A stretch of 64,000 nt of DNA. Origin: Streptomyces spongiicola (GTDB taxonomy: Bacteria > Actinomycetota > Actinomycetes > Streptomycetales > Streptomycetaceae). The DNA lies in contig NZ_CP029254.1 in the NCBI RefSeq assembly GCF_003122365.1, positions 6,264,001 to 6,328,000 on the forward strand, written 5' to 3'. A model generated the notes under the pieces. That model searched no databases. It was not told the DNA's origin and saw nothing but the letters and a program-made list of their open reading frames with translations. The translations under genes were made by a program, and so were the position numbers. Shown piece after piece: positions 55,906 to 63,944 of the stretch; positions within the stretch are counted from its first letter, which is position 1, and each line of letters opens with the position of its first letter.

Positions 55906-56622
55906 TCAGCGCAGCCGCCGCAGCAACTCCGGCAGCGCAGAGCCGATCGGCTCCCGGACGATCTCGTCGGCGAGCGCGTCGTACGGCGTCGGCTCCGCGT
56001 TCATGACGATCAGCCGCGCTCCGTGCTCGGCCGCGATCCCGGCCAGCGAGGCGGCGGGCTGCACCTGGAGGCTGGAGCCCACCGCGACGAACACCTCGGA
56101 GGCCTTGGCGATGCCCATCGCCTCCCCCAGCACCACCGGGTCCAGGCTCTGGCCGAACATGACGGTCGCCGACTTCAGGATTCCGCCACAGGATCCGCAG
56201 GGGGGATCGGCCTCACCGGCCCTCACGCGTTCCAGGGCGTCCGCCATGGGCGAGCGGGCCCGGCAGCCGGTGCACACCACCGTCCGCGCGGTGCCGTGGA
56301 GTTCGAGCACCTTGCGGTCGGGAACGCCCGCCCTCTGGTGCAGTCCGTCCACGTTCTGAGTGATCACCCGGAGTGCGTGCCCGCTCCGCTCGAACTCGGC
56401 GACGGCGAGGTGTGCCGCGTTCGGCTCGGCGCGCAGGACGGGGCCGTCGAGGCGCATGCGCCACGCGCGCACGCGGATCTCCGGGTCGGACATGTAGTGC
56501 TCGTAGGTGACCAGCTTCTCGGCCTCCGGATCGCGCCGCCAGAGGCCGTTGGGTCCGCGGTAGTCGGGGATGCCGGAGTCCGTGGAGATACCGGCTCCGC
56601 TGAGAAGCGCGACCATGGTCAT
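55906..56622 (-). CDS. cobB: Sir2-family NAD-dependent protein deacetylase
   Basis: A 238-residue class III (small) sirtuin: removes acyl groups from lysines using NAD+, releasing O-acetyl-ADP-ribose. Seen: LLSGAGISTDSGIPDYRG, ITQNVDGLHQRAG, the catalytic His in LELHGTAR, zinc ligands CTGC and CGSC, and the FVAVGSSLQVQPAA block. The chain begins only three residues before the GAGIS motif, so it is N-terminally compact. The macro-domain protein in the window could act on its product. Confidence 0.9.
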   Translation of the reverse strand: MTMVALLSGAGISTDSGIPDYRGPNGLWRRDPEAEKLVTYEHYMSDPEIRVRAWRMRLDGPVLRAEPNAAHLAVAEFERSGHALRVITQNVDGLHQRAGVPDRKVLELHGTARTVVCTGCRARSPMADALERVRAGEADPPCGSCGGILKSATVMFGQSLDPVVLGEAMGIAKASEVFVAVGSSLQVQPAASLAGIAAEHGARLIVMNAEPTPYDALADEIVREPIGSALPELLRRLR

Positions 56623-56779
56623 GCCGCGAGCCTACGCAGCGGACCGCGGGACGGGCGACCCGGTTTCGACCCGCCCGCGCGGCTGTGCCCGCCGCCGCGG
56701 AGTCGCGGTGCGGCGCCCGGCCCGGCCCGGGCCCGGTTCGGGCAGCCCGGCCTGCTGCGGCCCGCCGGATCGGTGCGGT

Positions 56780-57271
56780 TCAGCTCACCGGGCTGCCGTC
56801 GACCCGTTCCGCCGGAGCGGTTCCCGCCGTCAGGACGTCCGGCGCGGCCGGTACGCGCGGGCCGAGCGAACCGAGGAGACACCGGGTGAGCTCCTCCCGC
56901 GGCACCAGCTTCCACGCGACCGGTTCCTCCTCCTGGAGCCGGATCGCCGAGAACCGCTCCTCGTCGAGCACCCCGCCGTCGTAGACGTACGCGACGATCG
57001 GCGGCCGCCCGGGGCCACGGGCCCAGTCGACGGCGAGCAGCCGCCCAGGCCCGACGTCCAGGCCGATCTCCTCCAGCGTCTCCCGCCGTGCGGCCTCCCG
57101 GGGCGTCTCCCCGGCGTCGGACTCGATCGTCCCGCCCGGCGGCCCCCACCCGGCACGGTAGTCGGGCTCCAGGAGCAGAACCCGCCCGCCGGCGTCCCGG
57201 AAGAGGGTCGCTGCCCCCGAGAGGACACGGGGCAGGGCGGCGACGTAGGCAGCGTATGCGTCGGTGGTCAC
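56780..57271 (-). CDS. Nudix hydrolase
   Basis: A 163-residue pyrophosphohydrolase from GTG 57271 (GTGGAGC upstream; the frame is open to 57340). The Nudix box reads GGTIESDAGETPREAARRET followed by LEEIG: all catalytic glutamates are kept but there is a two-residue insertion between the first glycines and the first glutamate compared with GGxxExGE. Substrate class cannot be told. It is divergent from glycerate kinase. Confidence 0.83.
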   Translation of the reverse strand: MTTDAYAAYVAALPRVLSGAATLFRDAGGRVLLLEPDYRAGWGPPGGTIESDAGETPREAARRETLEEIGLDVGPGRLLAVDWARGPGRPPIVAYVYDGGVLDEERFSAIRLQEEEPVAWKLVPREELTRCLLGSLGPRVPAAPDVLTAGTAPAERVDGSPVS

Positions 57272-57417
57272 CCGGGGTGCTCCACGGCTTCCCGGCGGGC
57301 TTCCCCGCCGTGCCGTGGACCGGGAGTGGAATAGGTCCAATACTGTCTGCTTTCCAAAGATGTCCGCTGCGGATAGGGTCGGGTCGGCGCGACTGCCTGT
57401 TCGAAAGCAAGGGACTG
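57272..57417. promoter_or_regulatory. Divergent promoter region, Nudix/glycerate kinase
   Basis: A relatively AT-rich patch (AATAGGTCCAATACTGTCTG, TTTCCAAAGATGTCC) lies at about 57330-57365; GGATAGGGT near 57374 is a candidate rightward -10. AAGGGA precedes the kinase ATG. Confidence 0.35.
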
Positions 57418-58551
57418 ATGGTGGCGGACGGAGCGGTTAGGACCCCACGGGTGCTCGTGGCGGCGGACAAGTTCAAGGGCTCGCTCACGGCCGGGCAGGT
57501 CGCGGAGCGGGTGACCGCGGGGCTGCGGCGGGCCGTCCCGGGGCTCGAGGTGGAGACCCTGCCGGTCGCCGACGGCGGTGACGGCACCGTCGCCGCGGCC
57601 GTGGCCGCCGGGTTCGAACGCCGTCGGGCCGAGGTGACCGGCCCGCTCGGCGAGCCTGTGACGGCTGCGTACGCCCTGCGCGGCACCACGGCCGTGGTGG
57701 AGATGGCCGAGGCGTCCGGTCTCCGCCATCTGCCCGACGGCGTGTTCGCACCCCTCACGGCGACCACCTACGGCACGGGCGAGCTGCTGCGCGCCGCCCT
57801 CGACGCGGGTGCGCGGACGATCGTCTTCGGCGTCGGCGGCAGTGCCACCACCGACGGCGGTGCGGGGATGCTGGCGGCCCTGGGGGCACGCTTCCTGGAC
57901 GCGGACGGGGAGCCCGCCGGCCCCGGCGGTGGCGCGCTGATCGGCGTGGCGACGGCGGACCTCTCCGGCCTGGACCCCCGCTTCGAGGACGTGGAGCTGA
58001 TTCTCGCCAGCGACGTCGACAACCCGCTGACCGGGCCGAAGGGCGCGCCCGCCGTCTTCGGGCCGCAGAAGGGCGCCTCCCCCGAGGACGTGGCCGCGCT
58101 GGACGACGCACTCGCCCACTACGCCTCGGTTCTCGGCCCCGAGCAGGCCGGGCTGCCGGGCGCGGGCGCGGCCGGCGGCATCGGCTACGGCGCGCTGGTC
58201 GCCCTCGGCGCGGTCTTCCGGCCGGGTATCGAGGTGATGCTCGACATCCTGGGCTTCGCCGGCGCGCTGTCCCGGGCGACCCTGGTCATCACCGGTGAGG
58301 GCTCCCTCGACGAGCAGACCCTGCACGGCAAGGCGCCGGCCGGTGTCGCCGCGGCGGCCCGCGCGGAGGGCGTCGACACCGTCGCGGTCTGCGGGCGGCT
58401 GGCGCTCACCGATGAGATGCTCGGGGACGCCGGAATCCGCCGTGCCTACGCGCTGCTGGAGCTGGAGCCCGACCCGGCCGTCTGCATGGCCCAGGCGGGC
58501 CCGCTGCTGGAGCGGGTCGCGGAGTCGATCGCGGGGGACTTCCTCTCCTGA
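57418..58551 (+). CDS. Glycerate kinase (GlxK/GarK type)
   Basis: A 377-residue type II glycerate kinase phosphorylating glycerate with ATP. Signature elements: VAADKFKGSLTAGQVAERV near the N-terminus, PVADGGDGTVAAAVAAG near residue 50, GVGGSATTDGGAGML near 140, and TGEGSLDEQTLHGKAPAGVA near 300. It could link glyoxylate (the carbon end-product of allantoin breakdown) to central metabolism, but it is 54 kb from the allantoin genes. Confidence 0.9.
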   Translation: MVADGAVRTPRVLVAADKFKGSLTAGQVAERVTAGLRRAVPGLEVETLPVADGGDGTVAAAVAAGFERRRAEVTGPLGEPVTAAYALRGTTAVVEMAEASGLRHLPDGVFAPLTATTYGTGELLRAALDAGARTIVFGVGGSATTDGGAGMLAALGARFLDADGEPAGPGGGALIGVATADLSGLDPRFEDVELILASDVDNPLTGPKGAPAVFGPQKGASPEDVAALDDALAHYASVLGPEQAGLPGAGAAGGIGYGALVALGAVFRPGIEVMLDILGFAGALSRATLVITGEGSLDEQTLHGKAPAGVAAAARAEGVDTVAVCGRLALTDEMLGDAGIRRAYALLELEPDPAVCMAQAGPLLERVAESIAGDFLS

Positions 58552-58555
58552 CCTC

Positions 58556-58656
58556 GTCCCGGCGGCCCGTCCGGAGTCCCGGCGGCCCGTCCGGAGTCCC
58601 GGCGGCCCGTCCGGAGTCCCGGCGGCCCGTCCGGAGTCCCGGCGGCCGGTCCGGCG
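58556..58656. repeat. 20-bp tandem repeat, five copies
   Basis: TCCCGGCGGCCCGTCCGGAG repeated about five times directly after the glycerate kinase stop; the last copy degenerates. The rest of the gap to 58860 has no supported gene. Confidence 0.85.
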
Positions 58657-58867
58657 GCCAGGGCCTTGGGGCTTCCGCTCCTCCTGGGAGCGGTCAGCCG
58701 CCGGGGTTCCGGGCCCCGTCGGTGGGCAGGGGCGGACGGGGCCCGGGGGACTGCACGGCGAATGGCCGAAAGGCGGCTTTCGCGGTTCCGGTCCGCCCGA
58801 ACGCCCTGTACCCGCCCCCCACCGCTCCCTAGCATGTGCGTCCTACCCGACCCGATTTCCCGATCAC

Positions 58868-58929
58868 CTGACTGACGGCGTGATCGACGGCGTGATCGAC
58901 GGTGTGGTCGACGACGTGAATGACGACGT
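58868..58929 (+). repeat. 12-bp repeats just before the DUF574 start
   Basis: GTGATCGACGGC twice, then GTGGTCGACGAC, GTGAATGACGAC and GTGAATGAGGAC. In the gene's frame they would read VIDG-VIDG-VVDD-VNDD-VNED. Each unit offers a GTG, so translation could start upstream of ATG 58943. Confidence 0.75.
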
Positions 58930-58942
58930 GAATGAGGACTGG

Positions 58943-59755
58943 ATGCACGGCAAGTCGTGGAGCCCCGAAGCCATCGACACCAAGGTGCCCAGCGTGGCGC
59001 GTATGTACGACTTCCTCCTGGGGGGCGACGACAACTACCAGTCCGACCGCGATGCCTGCGAGCAGCTGCTGAAGCAGGTGCCGAGCAGCAAGGTGCTCGC
59101 CGTCAACAACCGTCGCTTCCTGCAGCGCGTCGTGCGCACGCTCGCCGAGGACTACGGCATACGGCAGTTCGTCGACCATGGTTCGGGTCTCCCGACCCAG
59201 AACAACGTCCACCAGATCGCCCAGGCCGTCGACCCGGACTCGCGGGTGGTGTACGTCGACAACGACCCCATCGTGCTGGCACACGGCCGGGCACTGCTGG
59301 AGGAGAACGACCGCACCGCGGTCATCCAGGCCGACATGCGGGACACCGACGGCATCCTCGGCCACGAGGAGACCACCCGGCTCGTCGACTTCGGACGGCC
59401 GGTCGCCGCCCTGTTCGTCTCGGTGCTGCACTGCATCCCGGACGAGGACGATCCGGCCGGTCTCGTCCGGCGGGTCGCGGAGCGCCTGGCGCCGGGAAGT
59501 TTCCTGGTGGTCTGCCAACTGGTGAGCGACCGTCCCGAGATCCGGAGGTTCGTCACGGACTTCATGGCGGAGGCCACCGGCGGGCACTGGGGCCGGGTCC
59601 GTGAGGAGCACGAGGTGACGGAGTTCTTCCACGGCCTCCAGATCCTCGAACCCGGTCTGGTGGAGGTCTCCACCTGGCGGCCGGACACCGAACTCGCCCC
59701 GGTGCAGCAGACCGACGAGTGGATCGAGTGGGGCGGCGTCGGCCGGCTGGTCTGA
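58943..59755 (+). CDS. SAM-dependent methyltransferase, DUF574 family
   Basis: A 270-residue actinobacterial methyltransferase-like protein. DTKVPSVARMYDFLLGGDDNY is the family's N-terminal hallmark; VDHGSGLPTQNNVHQIAQ is its modified SAM loop; VVYVDNDPIVLAHGRALL binds the SAM ribose; SVLHCIPDEDDP is motif IV-like. ATG 58943 follows GAGGA by four bases; upstream GTGs in the 12-bp repeats are alternatives. These proteins are abundant in Streptomyces, often beside XRE/DUF397 regulators as here, and their substrates are unknown. Confidence 0.85.
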   Translation: MHGKSWSPEAIDTKVPSVARMYDFLLGGDDNYQSDRDACEQLLKQVPSSKVLAVNNRRFLQRVVRTLAEDYGIRQFVDHGSGLPTQNNVHQIAQAVDPDSRVVYVDNDPIVLAHGRALLEENDRTAVIQADMRDTDGILGHEETTRLVDFGRPVAALFVSVLHCIPDEDDPAGLVRRVAERLAPGSFLVVCQLVSDRPEIRRFVTDFMAEATGGHWGRVREEHEVTEFFHGLQILEPGLVEVSTWRPDTELAPVQQTDEWIEWGGVGRLV

Positions 59756-59762
59756 CGCGCGG

Positions 59763-59796
59763 CCCCGTCTCGGCCGGGTGGCGGCCGAGACCGGGG
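59763..59796. terminator. Hairpin between convergent DUF574 and XRE genes
   Basis: CCCCGTCTCGGCCG and CGGCCGAGACCGGGG pair around a short loop with one bulged base, a few bases after the DUF574 stop. Confidence 0.55.
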
Positions 59797-60674
59797 CGCG
59801 GGGGTCGAGGTCCGGGGGGTCTCGCCCGTGGCCCGCGGTCGGGGATGCCTCAGAGCCCGCCCCGGGAGTGCGGAATCAGAGCGCGCCCTCGGAGCGCGCC
59901 CTCAGAGTGCGGACATCCGCTCCTCGATGAGAGCCAGCGATCTCCTCGGGGTCAGCGCGCAGGCGCCGAGGCGGTCCAGCATGTCCCGGTACTGCTCCAC
60001 GACGTGGGGCTTCTGGCTGAAGGTGCTGTCGGTCAGGTGCTCGATGTAGACGGCGTCCTTCAGATCGCTGAGCGCGAAGCGCAGATAGGTCACTCCCGTG
60101 CCGACGCCCACGGAGGCGGTCACGTCCAGGGGCGCGATCTGCAGCGTGATCCGGGGCTCCCGCATCATGGCGACCAGATGCTCGAGTTGCTCGCGCATCA
60201 CCCCGGGGCCGCCGACCGTGCGCAGCAGCACGGACTCGTCGATCACCGCCCACAGCCGCGGCGCGTCGGGCTGGTCGAGCTGGCGCTGCCGTGCCTGGCG
60301 CAGCTCGACCCGGCGGTGCACATCGTGGTCGTAGAGCCGCGCGGGCCCCGACTCGACGACCGCGCGTGCGTAGGCGGGGGTCTGCAGCAGCCCGGGCACG
60401 TAGAACGGCTCGTAGGTGCGGATGGTCGCCGCCGCGCCCTCCAGGGCGACCAGCGGGGCGAAGAAGTCCGACAGGACGTCGCTGAAGCTGCGCCACCAGT
60501 CACTGCGCCGCGACTGCTCCACGAGCCGCAGGAACTCGGCGACGCGGTCCTCCCCGTCCACCCCGTAGAGCTTCAGCAGGGCGACGGCGTCGGCCGGCTT
60601 GCAGCCGTGGCGGCCCAGTTCGATGCGGCTGGTCTTGGAGCGGGAGAAACCCAGGCGGTCGTCGACGGCGGACG

Positions 60675-60684
60675 GGTCTAGCCC
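60675..60684. repeat. Target-site duplication, left copy
   Basis: GGTCTAGCCC, identical to 62214-62223 on the other side of the IS. Collapsing the two copies restores the regulator's reading frame. Confidence 0.88.
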
Positions 60685-62213
60685 CAAGGCCGTTCAGTTT
60701 GCGGATGGGTGGGGTTGTCCAGGGTCCGTAAGCTGCGGTTTCGCGGACATGAGGAGCGGAGCCCCGGTAGAACTGGCAGTCGACCAAGACAAGCCGTTCA
60801 CAAGGACCGGAGGCTCCGCTGTCCGGACAGTGTGCCATCACTCGTGTCGTCACGGTGGCCGGAGGCCGGTTCGCACCCGGTCATCTCGGTGAACTCACCC
60901 AGTGCATCCCCTTCGAAATGGTCGACGAGGCATTGAAGGCCACGGGCAGGGTCCAGGAGCGGCTGCGGGACCTGCCATCCCGGGTGGTCGTCTACCTGCT
61001 GCTGGCCGGGTGCCTGTTCCCGGAGGTCGGATACCTCGGGGTCTGGCGCAAGCTCACCGGCGCTCTGGCCGGTCTGCCACTGGCCGCGCCGTCGGCAAGC
61101 GCGCTGGCCCAGGCCCGCCGCCGTATCGGCGCCACACCGCTGAAATGGCTGTTCGACCTGCTGAAAGGCCCGGTGGCCGGGCCACGGACACCGGGAGCAT
61201 GGTGGCACGGTCTGCTGGTGATCGCGCTCGACGGCACCACCCTGACGGTCCCCGACACCCCTGCCGTCCTGACCCGGTTCACCAAGCAGGCGGGCAACCA
61301 CGGCGGGACCGGCTACCCGCAGGTCCGCCTGCTGACCCTGGTCGCCTGCGGCACCCGCACCCTCATCGACGCGGTCTTCGGACCCACCACATCGGGTGAG
61401 ACCACCCACGCCCCGCGCCTGCTGCCCAGCCTGCGGCCGGGGATGATCCTGCTGGCCGACCGCAACTTCGCCGCCCAGGGGCTGATCAACGACATCGCGG
61501 CCACCGGGGCCGAGGTCCTGGTCCGGCTCAAGAACGGCCGCCGGATGCCGATCCTGGCCCGCTACCGGGACGGCTCCTACCTCTCCGCCCTCGGCCCGGT
61601 ACCCGTGCGCGTCGTCGACTGCGAGATCACCATCACCACCACCGCCGGGAAACACACCGGCCTCTACCGGCTCGCCACCACTCTGCTCGACCACCACCGC
61701 CACCCCGCCGGTGAACTGGCCATGCTCTACCACCAGCGCTGGGAGATCGAAACCGCCTACCTGGAACTGAAATCGACCATCCTCGGCGGCCGGGTCCTGC
61801 GCGCCCGCACCCCCGAGGGCATCGACCAGGAGATCTACGCCCTGCTGGTGGTCCACCAACTGCTGCGGACCGCCATGGCGGACGCCACCAGCACCCAGCC
61901 CGGCACCGACCCGGACCGGGCCGGCTTCTCCATCGCCTGGCAGGCCGCCCGCGACCAGCTCGTCCTGGCCGCGGGCATCATCGCCGACCCGGTCGTCGAC
62001 CTCGTCGGCATCATCGGTCGGCACGTCCTGGCCGGCCTGCTGCCCCAGCGGCGGCTACGGGTCAGCCCCCGCATCGTCAAACGCGCCATCTCGAAGTACC
62101 AGGCACGAGGGCCCTGTATCGACCGGACCAGCTACAAGGCCACCACCGGCATCGAGATCCTCGCAGCCGCAGGCCCTTGACGACACGGCCCAGCCGCAAA
62201 CTTCACGGCCTTG
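60685..62213 (+). mobile_element. Intact IS4-family insertion sequence, about 1.53 kb
   Basis: Bounded by inverted repeats CAAGGCCGTTCAGTTTGCGG (left) and CAAGGCCGTGAAGTTTGCGG (right, read inward), 18 of 20 matching, and by a 10-bp target duplication. It carries one full-length transposase. The clean ends and intact frame suggest a fairly recent insertion. Confidence 0.9.
60855..62180 (+). CDS. IS4-family transposase
   Basis: A 441-residue DDE transposase. The catalytic acids are Asp126 (VIALDGTTL), Asp202 (LLADRNF) and Glu299 within the IS4 signature Y-(2)-R-(3)-E-(6)-K, seen as Tyr292, Arg295, Glu299, Lys306 in YHQRWEIETAYLELK. An N-terminal domain (about 1-95) likely binds the ends. GTG 60855 starts it, about 170 bases from the left end. 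The frame is uninterrupted and should be active. Confidence 0.92.
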   Translation: MAGGRFAPGHLGELTQCIPFEMVDEALKATGRVQERLRDLPSRVVVYLLLAGCLFPEVGYLGVWRKLTGALAGLPLAAPSASALAQARRRIGATPLKWLFDLLKGPVAGPRTPGAWWHGLLVIALDGTTLTVPDTPAVLTRFTKQAGNHGGTGYPQVRLLTLVACGTRTLIDAVFGPTTSGETTHAPRLLPSLRPGMILLADRNFAAQGLINDIAATGAEVLVRLKNGRRMPILARYRDGSYLSALGPVPVRVVDCEITITTTAGKHTGLYRLATTLLDHHRHPAGELAMLYHQRWEIETAYLELKSTILGGRVLRARTPEGIDQEIYALLVVHQLLRTAMADATSTQPGTDPDRAGFSIAWQAARDQLVLAAGIIADPVVDLVGIIGRHVLAGLLPQRRLRVSPRIVKRAISKYQARGPCIDRTSYKATTGIEILAAAGP

Positions 62214-62223
62214 GGTCTAGCCC
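62214..62223. repeat. Target-site duplication, right copy
   Basis: GGTCTAGCCC, partner of 60675-60684. Confidence 0.88.
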
Positions 62224-62435
62224 GGCGGCCGTGCGCAGTTCGCGCAGCTTGCCACCCAGGATCACCCTGAGGGCGGTCGGGTTGCTCTCGACCGCTCCCA
62301 ACGGCCCGGCGAACAACGACGGGCTCGATTCTGCTGCAGCCATCGTGCGCTCCTGCGGACTCTTGAGAAGACGTCGAGACTATCCCGTACATCCGTGTGT
62401 GAGCCATCGGCAACTGGATGGTGAGAGCCTTCTTT

Positions 62436-62669
62436 TCAGCCAATCACATCATCGAAATCGCCGCCGCGGGCCCCGGCGACGAAGGCCTCCACCTCGTCCC
62501 GCGTATAGACGAGCGCGGGCCCGTGCGGGTCGCGGGAGTTGCGCACGGCCACCCGTCCGCCGGGGAGTGCTGCCAGTTCCACGCAGTTGCCGGTGGCGTT
62601 GCTGCGGCTGCTCTTGATCCAAGTCACCGGACCGAGCTTCCCCGCCGGCATGCCATTGGTGAACTCCAT
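62436..62669 (-). CDS. DUF397-domain protein
   Basis: A 77-residue protein: KLGPVTWIKSSRSNATGNCVELA, then VAVRNSRDPHGPALVYTRDEVEAFVAGA, the whole of a DUF397 domain. ATG 62669 is chosen because the domain then starts near residue 10 and a GGAGGGG tract precedes it; the frame is open to 62777. In Streptomyces these proteins act with an adjacent XRE/DUF5753 regulator; here that regulator is 90 bases downstream and disrupted by the IS. Confidence 0.88.
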   Translation of the reverse strand: MEFTNGMPAGKLGPVTWIKSSRSNATGNCVELAALPGGRVAVRNSRDPHGPALVYTRDEVEAFVAGARGGDFDDVIG

Positions 62670-62824
62670 CCCCAACAACCCCTCCCTTTTCGCACGCTCG
62701 TTCGGCCCGAATCCGGTCAATGCAATCTCAGATGCAATTGCATTTTCTTGGCCGACTCGACAATACTCGGTCAGCACCGGTTGCCGCAGCGTTCAACACC
62801 CAGGCCTGCAGGGGGACATGACCA
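62670..62824. promoter_or_regulatory. AT-rich divergent promoter, DUF397/ATPase
   Basis: An AT-rich patch (TCAATGCAATCTCAGATGCAATTGCATTTTC, about 62717-62747, given in part) contains overlapping inverted repeats such as GATGCAATTGCAT. It likely holds promoters and regulator sites for both divergent genes. Confidence 0.45.
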
Positions 62825-63382
62825 GTGACGACTCACGTGTCAACCATCTCCACCACGACGGCCGGGCACGGAAGTCGGCGCGCGACACAGCGGTGCGGCC
62901 CGAAACCGCTGCCCGAGGGCCCTTGTGCCACACCCCAGGAACCCGCCCTGGAGGGACTTCCGCCGCTCGGCGGCTTCGCGGCCTGCGGGCTGGACGGCAG
63001 TCTCCGCAATCCGTGCCAGGCGCGGCGGTTCGTCGCCCATACCCTGCACCTCTGGGAACTGCCGCTTCTGGTCGCGGACATGACGCTTGTGGTCAGCGAG
63101 CTGGTGACCGGCGCGGTCCGGCACGCGCTGCTCGCCGAACCACAGGAGCACCCCGTGGACTACCCCCTGTGGCTGGGGCTCGTCCGCCACCCGGACCATG
63201 TCGTGTGCTCGGTCGCGGACCCGAACCCGGAACCGCCTGGGAGGCGCGACGCCGACTCCGGCGACTTCGAGGGCTTCGGCCTGGAGCTGATCGGCGCGCT
63301 GAGCGAGAGCTGGTCCTGGTCGCTCACCGAGCCCAGGGGCAAGACCGTGTGGGCGAGCCTGGCCCTGCCCGGCCGGGACTGA
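62825..63382 (+). CDS. GHKL-type ATP-binding regulatory protein with substituted N-box
   Basis: A 185-residue protein of the Streptomyces SpoIIAB/RsbW-like group (HATPase_c-2). The ATPase fold shows the N-box helix LVVSELVTGAVRHAL (residues 88-102) and a G1/G2 region VADPNPEPPG...GFGLELIGALSESW. In normal members the N-box reads ELVTNAV; here residue 96 is Gly instead of the Mg2+-binding Asn, so ATP binding or hydrolysis may be impaired. GTG 62825 starts it. It forms the usual trio with DUF397 and XRE genes, linked in Streptomyces to development and antibiotic control (abaA-like loci). Confidence 0.82.
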   Translation: MTTHVSTISTTTAGHGSRRATQRCGPKPLPEGPCATPQEPALEGLPPLGGFAACGLDGSLRNPCQARRFVAHTLHLWELPLLVADMTLVVSELVTGAVRHALLAEPQEHPVDYPLWLGLVRHPDHVVCSVADPNPEPPGRRDADSGDFEGFGLELIGALSESWSWSLTEPRGKTVWASLALPGRD

Positions 63383-63884
63383 AGCCGGACCGAGCCGGAC
63401 TGAGCCCGCGGCGCGCCGGGGGAGTCGCGCCCCCAAGGAAGGTGCGCGCGCACCCGCGCACCCGCGCACTCCGGCGCCGGCCGTCGCCCCGCCGGACCCG
63501 GGCGGGTCCCTGCGGCCGGTACGCTGCCGGGTCCTGCCGGGTCCTGCCGGGGTCCTGCCGGGTCCTGCCGGGTCCTGCCGGGGTCCGTTGGGCATGGAAC
63601 CGGCGCCGACCGGCCCTGTCCCGGCGCCGGCCGGCAGCCGCTCGCCATCCCCCAGCCCGTCTGGGCGGGGCCCGCGCACACGGGCTGGGGGGACACCGTA
63701 TGCCCGTGTGGGCTCCCCACCGCCGCACGGCCGGTTCCTCAGCGGGCCGGGCCCTCAGCCCGCGGAGCCCGCCCGCGGCCCCCGCACCCTCCCGGGCCGT
63801 CTGTCGATTCCCGTCCACCCGGCCCCGGCGTCACCGCCCCGGCCCCGGCGTCACCGCCCCGGCCGCGGCGGCACCGCACGGCGA
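63383..63884. repeat. Gap with GTCCTGCCGG and GGCGTCACCGCC repeats
   Basis: GTCCTGCCGG(G) units repeat at about 63531-63588, and CCCCGGCCCCGGCGTCACCG repeats at about 63820-63866. No gene is supported in these 500 bases. Confidence 0.55.
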
Positions 63885-63923
63885 GGGGCCCGGGGCGCAT
63901 GCGTCGCATGCGCCCCGGGCCCC
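63885..63923. terminator. 19-bp near-continuous palindrome before the edge gene's stop
   Basis: Arms 63885-63903 and 63905-63923 are exact reverse complements, followed by TTT. It lies 22 bases downstream of the stop codon of the leftward gene entering at the right edge, so it is probably its terminator. Confidence 0.7.
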
Positions 63924-63944
63924 TTTGCCATGCCCCGCCGGCCC

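Larger units (their letters stand above)
59902..62343 (-). pseudogene. XRE/DUF5753 regulator interrupted by an IS4-family element
   Basis: Removing 60685-62213 and one copy of the 10-bp duplication restores one continuous frame: ATG 62343, AAESSPSLFAGPLGAVESNP, KLRELRTAAGL joined to DPSAVDDRLGFSRSKTSRIELGRHG, then a DUF5753 domain to the stop at 59902 (FYVPGLLQTPAYARAVVE, RLWAVIDESVLLR, IEHLTDSTFSQKPHVV). The insertion falls inside the helix-turn-helix, so DNA binding is lost. The IS end supplies an in-frame TTG (60687) that could restart the DUF5753 part, without a clear ribosome site. Its DUF397 partner and an ATPase lie just upstream. Confidence 0.88.
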
